A DNA stretch of 64,000 nucleotides from Tieghemiomyces parasiticus (lineage: Eukaryota; Kickxellomycota; Dimargaritomycetes; Dimargaritales; Dimargaritaceae): positions 1-64,000 of the forward strand of contig JANBPT010000003.1 of assembly GCA_027575765.1 (NCBI GenBank), given 5' to 3'. Positions 1-10,637 of this stretch are shown here, in pieces. The notes under the pieces were generated by a model. That model made no database searches, was not told the origin of the DNA, and worked only from the letters and a program-made list of their open reading frames with translations. Each line of letters begins with the position of its first letter. Position 1 is the stretch's first letter. A program made the position numbers and the translations under genes.

Positions 1-146
1 GCTAGTCCTGCGGTGGCCTCGTACGTGAGGAGGTAGCCCAGTTCGTTGATAAGTTCGCGGGTCTGCTTGGAACTGATAGTACGGTCGCGCAGGAGGGCCA
101 GCTTGTGGGCCACCAGCGGGTGCTGGGAGACGTGGACGGAGGACAT
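1..146 (-). CDS. Uracil phosphoribosyltransferase, N-terminal fragment cut by window edge
   Basis: The reverse strand reads from an ATG at 146 for 48 codons to the window edge. The N-terminus contains [13 protein letters not shown], then [21 protein letters not shown]. This is the opening of the Upp-type uracil phosphoribosyltransferase (uracil + PRPP to UMP + PPi), including the conserved HPLV..K and LLTYEAT segments. The PRPP loop and uracil site lie outside the window. It resembles the compact bacterial-type enzyme more than the long yeast Fur1 N-terminus, which would suit the URC6-type enzyme of the fungal uracil catabolic (URC) pathway, but that subtype is inferred. URC1 lies 3.4 kb away. 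No intron is seen in the visible part. Confidence 0.85.
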   Translation of the reverse strand, partial: MSSVHVSQHPLVAHKLALLRDRTISSKQTRELINELGYLLTYEATAGL

Positions 147-1252
147 GGTCAGCAATGGAGGACGTGGGTCCAAAGGAGTTTATGGCCTGAGGTTGGTAAT
201 AGCAAGAAGGAGGATGGAAGGACTGACAACGGTAAGTGGGAGGAAAGGCGGGTAGTTACGGTGGGTTTGTGGTGAGGACGGGATAGCATATCTGTGTGGC
301 GACTTGGATACCCCCGCTGAGGAGCTTATATCAGGTTAAGGGAGGGGGGGGGCAGCACAGACAGGGAGGGATGGCAAAGGGTAAATTAAGGGTGGGGGCG
401 GAGGAAAGGAAGGGAGGGTGGCTAGGATTGCCGGGTTGGAATGGTCACGCCGCCGGATGGAGATGCGGGTGTGGGGTTCAGCGAGTCCTCTGTACTATCG
501 CTGTCCCCTGCTTTGACTGTGGTCGGGTAGTCATTGGCGCAGTGATGGCCACCCGTTCATCTCAGCCCCTCACAGCCTGTGCTGCACACGCCGCGTTGGT
601 ACTTCTGGCGCAGCCCGCTTTCCATTCTCTGGTCATCCTAACGAGTCATCAGTCATTGTTGAGGATGGCGGTTGACGTTGGCAGTCTTAGGCCATTCCCT
701 TAGCACTCCCCTCCGATACGGTCGCTTCACAACTTGAGAGCGTTCCAGGTCAACCGAAAGACGGTATGCCTAAAGTAGTCACCCTACACCTCATTATTTA
801 TGACTCGCGTTGATAACCACAGTCGGACGCAAGAGGCACAGTGGCTAGGGTGTCGGGACTTTCGCTTCGTCCCATGTGTGGTGCCTCGGTTGTGACTGTG
901 CTCCACTAGGCCCGACAGTGTGTATTTGGAATGACGTTCCCTCAGGCCAGTCACAATGGCACTGTCGTACCCCCAAGTGTTGACACTCTCGCATTGGATC
1001 AGCCCTCCCCACCTCAAATGTCGGGCTTCGCCATGGAACAGTGAGGCGGTCGCGCTGCTGACTCATTAGGCAACTTGACAATTTATACTGACCAGGGTTA
1101 AAGAGCTTTCGAATTGATGGTATTGTGAGATTAGATGGCGAAAAAGGGCAGTCGAGTGCGCTAGGCGAAAAGAGGCAGCACCCAGGGGACTGAAAGGACA
1201 AGCTTGGCTAATATATCAGCATCCAGCGCGATCCCACAAGTTACGTTGCCGT
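147..1252. other. Intergenic: promoter side of the UPRT gene, 3' flank of the RBM18-like gene
   Basis: No conserved coding region was found. There is a G9 run at 344-352. The open frames here lack conserved motifs and splice support. The part next to 147 must hold the UPRT promoter, but no TATA box is evident. Confidence 0.5.
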
Positions 1253-2392
1253 TCACTTGCCGGGCCGGGTGGCTTCTGGTTTCGAGTGCAGGCTGGCTAG
1301 TTTCTTTTCTAGAGCCCGAATTTTGGCTTGGGTGCTGGATAAAAGAAAAAGAGCGGTTATATAGGTGGCGTATGCCACGGAAAGGTGGTAGTCACATGAA
1401 ATATCAAACAATGTTAGTTAGTAACGGGGGAGGGTCAGGTTGCGAACTCACAGGCTGACCTGACCCTTATCGACTAGAGTTCAGGCGGGCATCGGTATCA
1501 ACGGGTTCAGCTGGAATTCCCCTGGGGTCGGTGGCAACGCAATCCGGCTGTAGATTCTTCTTCAACGAGGGTAATTCCTATACTCCATGGCATTCCAGCT
1601 AAACGATGACCTGGTGTGACCGTACCAGGGGTCGGCGTAGTGATGGGTTCGAGAGTGGCCCACAAAACTATCCTTGGCAACTACCCACCACCCCGTTTCT
1701 ATTCCTTTTCCACTGCTATCCAAGTCGAAACGGCTGCGGTATACGGTCAACTTACCTTGAGCCGGTTAGCGGAGTGCGTTTAACTGTCCCGCTAGCGGGT
1801 GTGGCGTACGGTGCAGTTCCATGCCGATCGCGCCCCGAACTTCCGGCCGGCCGGGCTGAGGCGTCGTCCCGACTGGTATGTTTGGGGAGGAACTGAATCG
1901 AGCCATGGATTCATCCCCGAGGTAATGAAATTAATGCGCATGGGTATGAATCAAGGTTGAGGCACGAGAGGAGTCACAAAGGTTAGCCGTATACTCATTA
2001 AGCGTGGCTTGAATTCATTCCCCTGGCTAAACTACAGAGATAACCCCCTTCCCGAGCGTACTTACAGAACACGATTTGATAACCAGCGGTCGGCCCTTGA
2101 AGACCCGTCCGTTGACGGCTAGGGTGGCCCGCGCGGCGGCAGCCGGTGTGGTGTACTCTAGGAAGCAGAACCCGCGGGCCTGGCCCTGGCGTGGTCCCTG
2201 AAAATGAAAGGGGAATCTCCACTCTTTGATCTCGCCGAACGGTTGGAAAAGCTTGAGAATCGCGTATTCGGTAACGTTCACATCCAAGTTACAAATGAAG
2301 ATGGAAGCGTTGTTAGCTGGGGAATTCGCATCGGCGTCGGCGTCGGCGTCGGCCATGGCCCCCCCGGCGGGATTGCAAGGTTGGTTGGCCAT
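1253..2392 (-). CDS. RBM18-like RNA-binding protein (single RRM), three exons
   Basis: Exons are 2392-2066, 1892-1756 and 1334-1253, joined in phase to 181 residues. Exon 1 ends at GTAAGT; exon 2 follows ttcag and ends at GTAAGT; exon 3 follows tttatccag. The RRM has RNP2 as SIFICNLD and RNP1 as ARGFCFLEY, with VNVTEYAILKLFQPFG between them, as in probable RNA-binding protein 18. The last exon encodes TQAKIRALEKKLASL, matching the C-terminal helix (AKIKAIEAKL) of RBM18, which confirms the splicing. RBM18 function is not well defined; RNA binding is inferred from the RRM. An Ala-Asp repeat precedes the RRM and comes from a hexanucleotide repeat. Translation could instead start at the ATG at 2356, which has a better context. 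The second intron (421 nt) is long for this window. Confidence 0.82.
2331..2355. repeat. Hexanucleotide repeat (gcgtcg units) coding an Ala-Asp run
   Basis: About four tandem copies of a six-base unit lie in exon 1 of the RBM18-like gene and give alternating Ala-Asp residues just before the RRM. Length variation here would stay in frame. Confidence 0.7.
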
Positions 2393-3529
2393 CAAGCAAA
2401 TGGCTCGAACGGGGATCGTGAGCAATTGGTAAGATTGAGGGTGGCAGATAAGCGGATTATCTCACTGGCCGCGTTTGAGCGCCATATGACCTGGCCAGTA
2501 GGCGCAATGGCGAAGCGATGTGTGCTGTTTCAGCCGGCGAGGCAATGAATCTGCGGATGTTTTACAAGCCCCGCTAGTGGTGTAGACGGGTGAGTTCTAG
2601 ATACTACTGTTTAGGCTGGCGTTTAGAGGGATGGGACAACCGTTGCCCCCGCGTCTCGAGTTGCGCCCAGACGCCTCCCGCTAAGGGCAACACGGCGTGT
2701 CTTGTGACTGCCTAGATCATATCTACGGAGAGATCATTTGGAAAGTCCAGCAGGCCGCGCGGCCTGGTGCTTTTCTAGGGCCAGGGCTGGATCCCCCACC
2801 ACGTCGCCTTACATCCACGAGTCCCCGTGCAGGTCGATAAATCAGGTGAGAGGTGACAATCCTGCACGGGGGGGGGGGAGGGAGGGATTCCGCCATCTGC
2901 ATTCCAGTCGTGAAGGGCGCGAGTGTAGAGGTAGAGTCTGGTATGTAGACGCTCCCCAGCCGTGACTGTGGTTTTTTTCGGGGGGTCAGAGGGGCCCAAT
3001 GTGACGTGGAGGACAATGGCGAAAGGCAACTGGTAGCTTATAGGATAATGATCGGCCCCAAGTTCTACTCAACTCCGCGCTCCGGGTAGGGTGGTTATCA
3101 GGGCCATCGCGAGGCGAAGAGCCTAGAGGCTCGTTGGCTAAGTCCCAAAGGTGTGCGGGGCGATCCCATTCATGGCCAGCTGTGCCTTGCGTTGCCTCCC
3201 CCCGTTTTTTCATCCCTTCAGCCCTGCTGGGGCTGTTAACCTTCTCCTATCATGGCCGACCCCTCCGTTGTCATCTAACCCACATCCCACCCCCCTCCCG
3301 CATCATCCTGCCTTCCCCGCCCCTCTCTGCCAACCCACCCCCCCCCTTTATAAGGCCCCCAATGGGTAGTTAGGAGGCGGCCCACGTATCAGCCCACCTC
3401 TCTTTGCCTTGCTGCCTCCGTTTTGCCCGCCATCGGCTTCGTATATCTGTCACTACGCCGCCGCCCCGCATTGTATCCACTTTGGCAACGTTAACTTACC
3501 CCACCACTCACCCGCCTAGTTACCACACC
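2393..3529. other. Shared upstream region between the RBM18-like gene and URC1
   Basis: This divergent intergenic region holds no supported gene. It contains a G11 run at 2868-2878 and, from about 3280, a long pyrimidine-rich stretch leading to a TATA box and the URC1 leader. Confidence 0.6.
3347..3355 (+). promoter_or_regulatory. TATA box of URC1 (tttataagg)
   Basis: A TATA-like element follows a C-rich tract and lies about 180 nt upstream of the URC1 ATG at 3530. The leader between them is CT-rich. Confidence 0.5.
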
Positions 3530-5586
3530 ATGACCACCCAGACCAAGGCCGGGGCCAGCGTAGCCCCGGACGCGAACGTAGCGGCGCTCTTGTCCAAGTT
3601 GGACGCTCTCGACCTCCAGCAGAAGGAGATATCGCAGCAGGTACGTATAGTGGCTTCTACATTGCCTCCAAGGCCATCCGGGGCCGCCGCTTACATACTG
3701 TCAGTCACGGCGAAGAGGGTCTGGAGAGACCACTGACTAGGCCGCCTTCATCTAGTGTTTCCTTGCCTGCTGCCGAAGGGTAACCAAGGTCCCACGCCGT
3801 GGGCTTAGAGACCCACCGACTGAACTCGCCCGACCGTTGCTCGCTCTCGCCAATATCCTCCCGCCACTTTTAGCTCCGCAACTATCTTTCCGCTAAGCCG
3901 TCACCCATCGAGACCAACTTGCCGGGTCCCCCAGCCCCGAGCAGTGACCCTGCGGTAGATGAAGAAGGTGGGTCCTCACTACGTATGTCCAACCCGAGCC
4001 GGGTATAGTTTATGATTTCCACCCAGTAGACCAGCGTCTAACGTTATCCCCCTCTCGACACCTCGCCTGATTTTTTTACTTTCCCTCCACCGCGTTAGAT
4101 ATCTTAGCCTCGGCCCAGCCTTCGCCGACCACCGACCTGAGCACCACCTTGGAACCGCGCCCTAACCCGTACAGCTCACGAGTCATCCTGACTACCTACC
4201 CGAAGCAGTTTGGTATCCACCCACTTTCGCTGCACTGGGGTGCCCCTACGGCGGAGGAGCGCGGCCCCATTGTGGCGTCCCGTCACCCCGATTCCATCCG
4301 CATTCGGTAAGTCTTGCCTCCCCCCCTCCCCAACGAAGACGGGTTATGAATCGACACAGGGAGACCATTCTTCTGCCGTCGCCCACTCTGCCCCCTGGCA
4401 TCTCTAACCCCACCATCCATTATCATCCCGGTCCCCTCCCTGCGATTACCTGTTATTTATTTATTTTAGCAACGCCATCGGCGCTTACGGCGGCTCGTAC
4501 TGCATCTACCGCGCCCTGGCAGTGGCCATCGGCGAACTTGATCCCACCCACCTGCCCAACTTCACACTGACCGAGCCTCCCGTGCAAATCGGCCCGCACC
4601 CCCAGTGGAGCGACCCCAAGAAGATCGTGTCCCTAGACCCCTACGGGCACCTGGTCACCACTGCCTACCGTGAAGACATTGGGCGCGGCACCGACGTGCG
4701 TCCCAGTATTGCCATTACCAAGGCGCACATGAAGATTGCCGAAATCGATGCTAGCGTTGCAGCCGGCCGTCTGACCGTAGACAACCGCATCGTCCTGCCC
4801 AATGGCGACCTGAACGTCACTAAAGCTGCCGTGGAGCCCGTATGGTACCTCCCAGGGGTCGCCGAGCGGTTCGGGATCGAGGAGGTCCTCCTGCGGCGCG
4901 CCCTTTTCGAGGACACCGGTGGTATGTATCCGGAGCTCATCACCCGGCCGGACCTCAAGGTGTTTCTCCCGCCCATCGGCGGGCTGACCGTCTATATCTT
5001 TGGCGACCCGGCCCATATCGGCCAGCCGGGTAAACGCCTCACCATGCGGGTGCACGATGAGTGCAACGGGTCGGACGTGTTTGGGTCGGACATTTGCACC
5101 TGTCGGCCGTATCTCATGTTTGGTATCGAGGAGGCTGTCAAGGAAGCCCAGCAGGGCGGTGTGGGCGTCATTGTGTACTTCCGCAAGGAAGGCCGGGCCC
5201 TGGGTGAGGTCACCAAGTACCTCGTATACAACGCCCGGAAGCGTCAGGCCGGTGGCGACCGCGCCGACACGTACTTTTTGCGGACCGAGTACGTCGCCGG
5301 GGTCAAGGACATGCGATTCCAGGCCCTCATGCCCGACGTGCTTCACTGGTTGGGCATCACCCGCATCGACCGCCTGACCTCCATGTCCAATATGAAGTAC
5401 GACGCCATCGTCAACTCTGGTATCGAGGTTGTCGAACGGGTGCCAATCCCGGACGACATGATCCCTGAGGACTCGCGGGTCGAAATCGACGCAAAGATCG
5501 CGGACGGCTACTTCAGCACCCACGAAGGCGATAAGGTCGCCCTCCTCCAAACCAAGGGCCGTGACTGGGAGGACGTGGCCCACTAG
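3530..5586 (+). CDS. URC1: URC1-type protein (GTP cyclohydrolase II-like), uracil catabolism, four exons
   Basis: Exons are 3530-3640, 3874-3967 (or 3982, same phase), 4099-4306 and 4470-5586, giving 509 (or 514) residues. The middle exons encode VILTTYPKQFGIHPLSLHWG and GPIVASRHPDSIRIRNAIG, hallmarks of the fungal URC1/GTP cyclohydrolase II-like family. The last exon holds the cyclohydrolase II zinc region, HDECNGSDVFGSDICTC, with Cys at about 336, 347 and 349, then VYFRKEGRALGEVTKYLVYN, the counterpart of the RibA substrate loop. Family knowledge: URC1 is required for the URC route that degrades uracil after its conversion to UMP, and is distinct from riboflavin RibA/RIB1. The ATG at 3530 has a good context (caccATGa) behind a TATA box. 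The choice between the GTGGGT and GTATGT donors of exon 2 is unresolved. Confidence 0.9.
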
Positions 5587-6163
5587 GGCCTTTTATTTTT
5601 TGTTCCCCCCCCCCTCCCTCTTCTTAGTCTGTCGGTGTCCCTCATTCCCCCTTCTCACACAATCGACCCCTTTGATTGTGTCGTATGTTGCAGTTTTCAC
5701 TAATCATTTCGAAGTTACTCCTAATAAAAAAATACCCCCTACCCTACCCCCCTCAGTCTACAACATAATAATCCAGGTGCGCTATACCCCATAGCCCGGC
5801 GCTCATGTAATGCTATGATAAAATGCTGACGTGGCATGGAATGGCAACCTCCCGCATAGAAACCGCCCTACAGTCTATGGCACTTTAGTGGGTGAATTTG
5901 AAGCATGGGTACAGGTTCCTTAAATGTTGATACTCAAGAAATTATAGTGATAAAACTAAGGATTGTAAAAAACGGAGTAAATAAGGTTCAAAGTACATTA
6001 GAAGGGAGGGCGGGGAGGGTAAGATTTAGAAATAAAGTGGCTGGGCGAGGCAATGGTTTGTGTGATTGGAGGGGGGGGGGAACCAATTTTTGAAAGAAGG
6101 CGGGGACCTAGAACAAACGCAATCTATCAGACATTAGAGGTGCAACTATCTGTAAAGCAAAAA
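5587..6163. other. Convergent 3' regions of URC1 and the CLIP gene
   Basis: No gene is seen. It holds the URC1 poly(A) signal, an AT-rich stretch from about 5910 to 6050 and a G-run near 6070. Confidence 0.6.
5723..5728 (+). terminator. Poly(A) signal AATAAA of URC1
   Basis: A canonical hexamer lies 137 nt after the URC1 stop codon in a T/C-rich 3' region. Confidence 0.6.
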
Positions 6164-9100
6164 CTAGAAGGTGGCATCTTGGTCGGGGCAATCCTCGGTC
6201 CAGTGGTCGCCAAACATCTCGCAGTTGTCACAGAACGGCCGCGAGGAATTGTAGTAATCGGGTACGGTCTTAAAGGGCGCCGGGGTTTCGTCGGCGTCCA
6301 CGCTCTCTTCTTCGTCGTTGGGAGTTCCTACGGCGATGCCATCCGACTTAAAAAGCGGACAGTTAAACAGGTCGTGGCCGGGCGCGTCGCAAAGTTCGCA
6401 TATTAGGATGTCGTCGTCAGCATCTACATTAATGTGGCCATTAGTCGCCCCGGTTGAAGTGGGCGCGGCCGACGAGCCAGAGGATTTAGCGAATGGCCGT
6501 GGCGAGGTCCCTGAGCTAGCCGGTACCGTAGAGATGGAGTGGCGGGTGGCAGGGGATCTGGCCGCGGGGGCCGAGCCGCCACTACCGCCCTCGACCTGGC
6601 TTTCAAGTTCACGAATGCGGCGCAGGTGGGCGGCGATCTGGTCTTCGAGATCGGTCTCGCGGAACGACTTGTTGTCGACCAAGGACTCCAACTCTCCGAG
6701 GTACTGGTTGAGCTCCTCAATTTCTTGGTCCTTGGCCCGCTCCAGTTCCCGAAGTCGGCGCTCGCGCTCGCGTAGGTCAGCGGCGTGTTGCTGGCGCGCA
6801 GCTTCAAAATCGGAGGCAGCAGCGGCAGATGTACTGTCGTCAGCAGCTTGGGTGGAGGGGGTGGTGTCCCCCAGGGCTCGGACATCGACGGCCATCGAGG
6901 ATTGGGCACTCGCCGTGGCGAGTTCCCCGGTGAGCCGTGCGTTGTCATCATACAGCCTTTCACAGTCTTCTGCTAGACTAATGAACTGGGCCTCCACGGT
7001 CTCCACCCGCTCAATAAGGTCGGCCTGGCCGTCCTTGAGCACGGCACATTTTTCCAGCAGCGCGTCCCGCTCGGCTTCCAATTCGACGGTACGCGCCTCC
7101 AGTTTGGCTACTGCGCCCTGTACGGTGCGCAGTTGATCGTTTTTGGCTTCCAGCAGACGGGTGGCATCATCCCGTTCCGTTTGAAGGCGTGCTAGGGCGG
7201 CCTCGCCGCCATCGTCGGTGCCTCGGTCGAGGCGGGCGGCTTGGGCACTTAGCGTCTCCTGAGCCACCGCGAGCTCGCGTTCCAGGTCGGCCTGGCGGAC
7301 CCGGGCCGCGGCGAGTTCGGCATTAACCTCCTCGACGCGGGTACTAGCGGCGCCCAGCTCTCCCTGTGCGGATACCGACGACCCTTGCTCAGCGAGCCGG
7401 GCCTGCAGCTCGGCGACGGTCTCTCTTAGGGCCAGGACCTCCTCACCAAGCACCTCGTTACTAACGTCAACCGGGCCGGCGGCGGCCTCAGTGGCCAGCT
7501 CGTGCAGCTCATGGATAGATCGATTGAGGGCGGCGGCCACCGCGGGGCTGCTGGCCGATACCGGCAGGCTCTCTTGGCTAGCAGCGGGCGACACGGCGAA
7601 TTCCCGCGAACCGAATAGGTCTGGACTGGAGCCACCCAGCGAGAAAGCCAGCGGACGGGGCCGGTGCAGACTGGCGATAAGGTCGTCCTTCTGACGCAAT
7701 TCGGTGCGCAGCCGGTCGTGCTCGACGGTCAGGGCACGGTAGCGCTCTTCCCAGTCGTCCCCGGCCGCGGTCATGGTGGTGTCGGAGGGTGAGAGGGCCC
7801 GCTCCTGCAGTACGGAATGCAGGTCCATCGACAGGCGGTGGTTGACCTTCTGCAGGTGTTCCACGGCGGAGGCGCTGGTTTCCAGGGCCCGGGACACTCG
7901 TTCGCTACGGGCGCGGTGGACAAGCAGGGGATCGGCGGTCTCATCACTGGTGAGGCTACCACCACTACTGCTACTCCCTTGGCGCTTCCGAGGACTTTGG
8001 ATGCCATCCTCGTCAGCCTCCTTCAATACGCGCATGGTCCGGAGAGCCTTGCCCACAAGGGTGTCCATCTGACTGATCAGGGCCTGGATGGCCTCCTTTT
8101 GGTTGACCACCACTTCGGCGTTGGCGGCCAGGGCAGCTTTCAGCTCTTCAATGACCTCGACTGACCGGGCGGCCTCCCGATGTTCAGCGGCGAGTCGCGT
8201 CTCAAGGTCGGCAATCCGCTCCGCCAGGTCGTGGTCGGCAGGCGCCGGACTGGCCCTGGCCTGCGCGATCTGGGCCTCGAGTGCTTTGATACGCGCATCC
8301 TTAGACTGCACCATCTCGGTAAGTTGCAGCACCTCAAGGCCCAAGGTGTCCTCCTCCGGCGCCGATGCAGCTGGTGGGGGGCTACGGTCCGACGAGCCGT
8401 GGCTGGCGGCACTACCCGGGCGGGAAGGCCCCGCAGCATCGATGGTGGCGAACTTCTGGCTCAGCTTCGCTAGGCGGTCACCCAGCGGGGGGAGACCCGT
8501 GGGGGTGGCCGGGGCTGGAGCTCGAAGTAAAGACGGCGAGGTGTGGCTGTCTGGTGGAGTGGCATCCGTGGATTGGGCTGGTGGGGTCCGGCCGAGTTCT
8601 TCGAGGATCTGCTTGCGCAGTAGGTCCTTTTCCACCAGCTGGCGTGCCTCGAGCTGGGTTCGGCCCTGTTTATTTTCGAGGCGCAACACCTTGTTTTCCG
8701 CCTCGAGCATCTCCAGCTTGAGCTTGACCCGCTGGAACAGCTCGGTGGGGATGGCAGGGGACCGGTGGGAGTCTGGCGAACCGTCAGCGGCGGCCACGGT
8801 GGGTCGCGTGGGCGGAGTGTTGAGTAAAGCACCAGCCGTGGTCGGCGGACCCGAGGTCGCAGAGTCGCTGGTGTCGAGTAATCGGGTCCCCGGGAGGGCA
8901 TTGAGTGTGGCCCGCCGGGCACCATAGGAGAGGCCGGGAACCCGAGGTACCGGTGGTGGGGGTTTGAGTGCTGGCTTGGGCGGCGCTGACGGTGACCGGG
9001 ACCGCGACCCTGGAGGAGGGGCCGGCGAGGTGCGGGCGCGCCCAACTCCGGGGCCGAGGGTCATCCGCCGATTGGGGCCGGGCCGGCCAGGAGGACGGGT

Positions 9101-10216
9101 GGGCCCAGGGGAAGGAGCCTGGCGATCGTGAGCACCGGCGGCTGGACGCGGATTGGTAGTTAATAACTTGGACTTGGTCAGCCGCTGACCCAGTTTGAAC
9201 GAGGTGGGGCCAGGGACAGGAGCGTCGCGCGACTGGGGCCGCGGTGCCGAGGCGGGGGGTTGGGGACGCGGAGCAGTCGGTTGGCGGTGGCTGCGTAGAC
9301 TAGGGCTAGGTGGTGAGGCCACTTCGCCAGCGTCATAGTCGGCCTCGATTGGCTGCAGCTTCTGGGCCAAAACGAAGAGGCCTGAGGCAGGCGGGCAGGT
9401 AAAGTACTGGATGCCATTGACACTGCCATCATTCTTTCCTGCACCGGCCGGCTCCAACTCCACGCCGGCCCAGGTTCCGGGTTTGAACTGTACAGGGCCA
9501 ATGAACCGGAGTACGCCGGTCAAATTCATGGAAGGGATGGACACCGTCTCGCCGGTCCGGAACCGCGCCGCCATCACGGCTGGGGATTCAGGGCGGGGCG
9601 TGGTCAATGCTGGATGGGTCCGGTCAAGGCGGGCGCGCAACGGGGTGGCGGCGACTCGCGATCCGGCCGGGGTGGAATTATTGGATGTGGGGATTAACGG
9701 GGGCCGCGGCATGGTCGAAGCGGGGGGTGGTGGTGGCGCCTCGCCCAGGCCCGAGTGGAGCGGTTTACCGAGGCTTAACTTGCGGAAAGCCGGGATGGCC
9801 CCCCGCGACGCGCTGATACCGACAGCCGGGGATAGGGTGGCCGACTTGCGCAAGCCGCTGAGCTGGGGTAGGCCCGAGAGGTGGTTGGTAGGGGACGGGG
9901 AAAGCAGGGATGCCCGAGGGGGTTTCGGGCCTGGGTGTGCGAGCTGTGGTGAGGGTGGGGAGTGGGCTGCTGAGAGTTGGGATTCGCCGTCGGTAACTGA
10001 GGATACAGACGATAAACGGCCGTGCAGGCCCGAAGCTGGCAGTAAGGACCCCGTTGAGCTACGCTGGAGGGCTACACGCGGCGGTTCGGCGGCCTGGGTG
10101 GAGCTGAATGTGGGGATTGACCGTCGCTGGGCTCGTGGGGAATCCTCGCGACTAGTGCCAAGGTTCAGCCCCGCGGGTACGGGCAGACCCGAGTTTAGCC
10201 GGGAGAATTTTGACAT
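6164..10216 (-). CDS. CLIP-170/Bik1/Tip1-like microtubule plus-end protein: CAP-Gly, coiled coil, two zinc knuckles
   Basis: A single 1350-codon exon; the first ATG is at 10216 (the frame is open further upstream without an ATG). Residues 1-210 are Ser/Pro-rich. The CAP-Gly domain spans about 214-290, from GETVSIPSMNLTGVLRFIG through the tubulin-binding AGKNDGSVNGIQYF. A basic Pro/Ser-rich linker follows, then long coiled coil from about 490 to 1220. The end has CCHC knuckle CELCDAPGHDLFNC, then CDNCEMFGDHWTEDC, and an acidic-aromatic tail (DQDATF). This is the CLIP-170 layout: a growing-end tracker that links microtubules to dynein/cargo, with EEY/F-like tails and knuckles mediating autoinhibition and partner binding. 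It has one CAP-Gly, as in yeast Bik1 and Tip1, but two knuckles, as in animal CLIPs. Upstream DNA carries no clear TATA box. Confidence 0.88.
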   Translation of the reverse strand: MSKFSRLNSGLPVPAGLNLGTSREDSPRAQRRSIPTFSSTQAAEPPRVALQRSSTGSLLPASGLHGRLSSVSSVTDGESQLSAAHSPPSPQLAHPGPKPPRASLLSPSPTNHLSGLPQLSGLRKSATLSPAVGISASRGAIPAFRKLSLGKPLHSGLGEAPPPPPASTMPRPPLIPTSNNSTPAGSRVAATPLRARLDRTHPALTTPRPESPAVMAARFRTGETVSIPSMNLTGVLRFIGPVQFKPGTWAGVELEPAGAGKNDGSVNGIQYFTCPPASGLFVLAQKLQPIEADYDAGEVASPPSPSLRSHRQPTAPRPQPPASAPRPQSRDAPVPGPTSFKLGQRLTKSKLLTTNPRPAAGAHDRQAPSPGPTRPPGRPGPNRRMTLGPGVGRARTSPAPPPGSRSRSPSAPPKPALKPPPPVPRVPGLSYGARRATLNALPGTRLLDTSDSATSGPPTTAGALLNTPPTRPTVAAADGSPDSHRSPAIPTELFQRVKLKLEMLEAENKVLRLENKQGRTQLEARQLVEKDLLRKQILEELGRTPPAQSTDATPPDSHTSPSLLRAPAPATPTGLPPLGDRLAKLSQKFATIDAAGPSRPGSAASHGSSDRSPPPAASAPEEDTLGLEVLQLTEMVQSKDARIKALEAQIAQARASPAPADHDLAERIADLETRLAAEHREAARSVEVIEELKAALAANAEVVVNQKEAIQALISQMDTLVGKALRTMRVLKEADEDGIQSPRKRQGSSSSGGSLTSDETADPLLVHRARSERVSRALETSASAVEHLQKVNHRLSMDLHSVLQERALSPSDTTMTAAGDDWEERYRALTVEHDRLRTELRQKDDLIASLHRPRPLAFSLGGSSPDLFGSREFAVSPAASQESLPVSASSPAVAAALNRSIHELHELATEAAAGPVDVSNEVLGEEVLALRETVAELQARLAEQGSSVSAQGELGAASTRVEEVNAELAAARVRQADLERELAVAQETLSAQAARLDRGTDDGGEAALARLQTERDDATRLLEAKNDQLRTVQGAVAKLEARTVELEAERDALLEKCAVLKDGQADLIERVETVEAQFISLAEDCERLYDDNARLTGELATASAQSSMAVDVRALGDTTPSTQAADDSTSAAAASDFEAARQQHAADLRERERRLRELERAKDQEIEELNQYLGELESLVDNKSFRETDLEDQIAAHLRRIRELESQVEGGSGGSAPAARSPATRHSISTVPASSGTSPRPFAKSSGSSAAPTSTGATNGHINVDADDDILICELCDAPGHDLFNCPLFKSDGIAVGTPNDEEESVDADETPAPFKTVPDYYNSSRPFCDNCEMFGDHWTEDCPDQDATF

Positions 10217-10637
10217 GGTCGCGACGATCAGGTGGATATGGCAACGGGGTTGTAGGGAAAAGCGAACAAGGCGGGGGGAGGACGTTTGGGCAAGCACAAG
10301 GAGGGGGTGGTGGGGCGCGCACCTCGGCTGAGTTGGGGGAGGTGTGTGCGGACCGCTCTCGTTGCCGATGGTTTGGGGCTGGTTCGGTCAGAGGCAGGCT
10401 GGGAGGAGGTGGAGATAGAAGATGCGCGGAGGGGACCTGGAGGGACAAGAAGCGGTGGAAACCAGGCTAAGGAGTGAGTCGCTGGCCAGATGGCGGGCGG
10501 GCACTGCACAGCTTGCGGGGTCAAAGGGAAGGGAATAGTGGGGGCTACGGCCATGCGGCGCGAATAAAGTGAGAGTTAAAGAAATATATTAAACATGCGG
10601 TCGTGGTGATTCAGGGATAGGGCGAGAGGGTGGCGAC

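Noticed and set aside
296..703. 135-codon + strand frame near the left edge
   Set aside because: Begins without an ATG, spans a poly-G run and shows no conserved motif.
4633..5583. Long reverse-strand open frame opposite URC1
   Set aside because: It is the antisense shadow of GC-rich URC1 coding DNA; it has no ATG-supported gene structure and no recognisable motif.
9411..10331. Long + strand frame opposite the 5' part of the CLIP gene
   Set aside because: Antisense to the low-complexity Ser/Pro region and CAP-Gly domain; no independent features.
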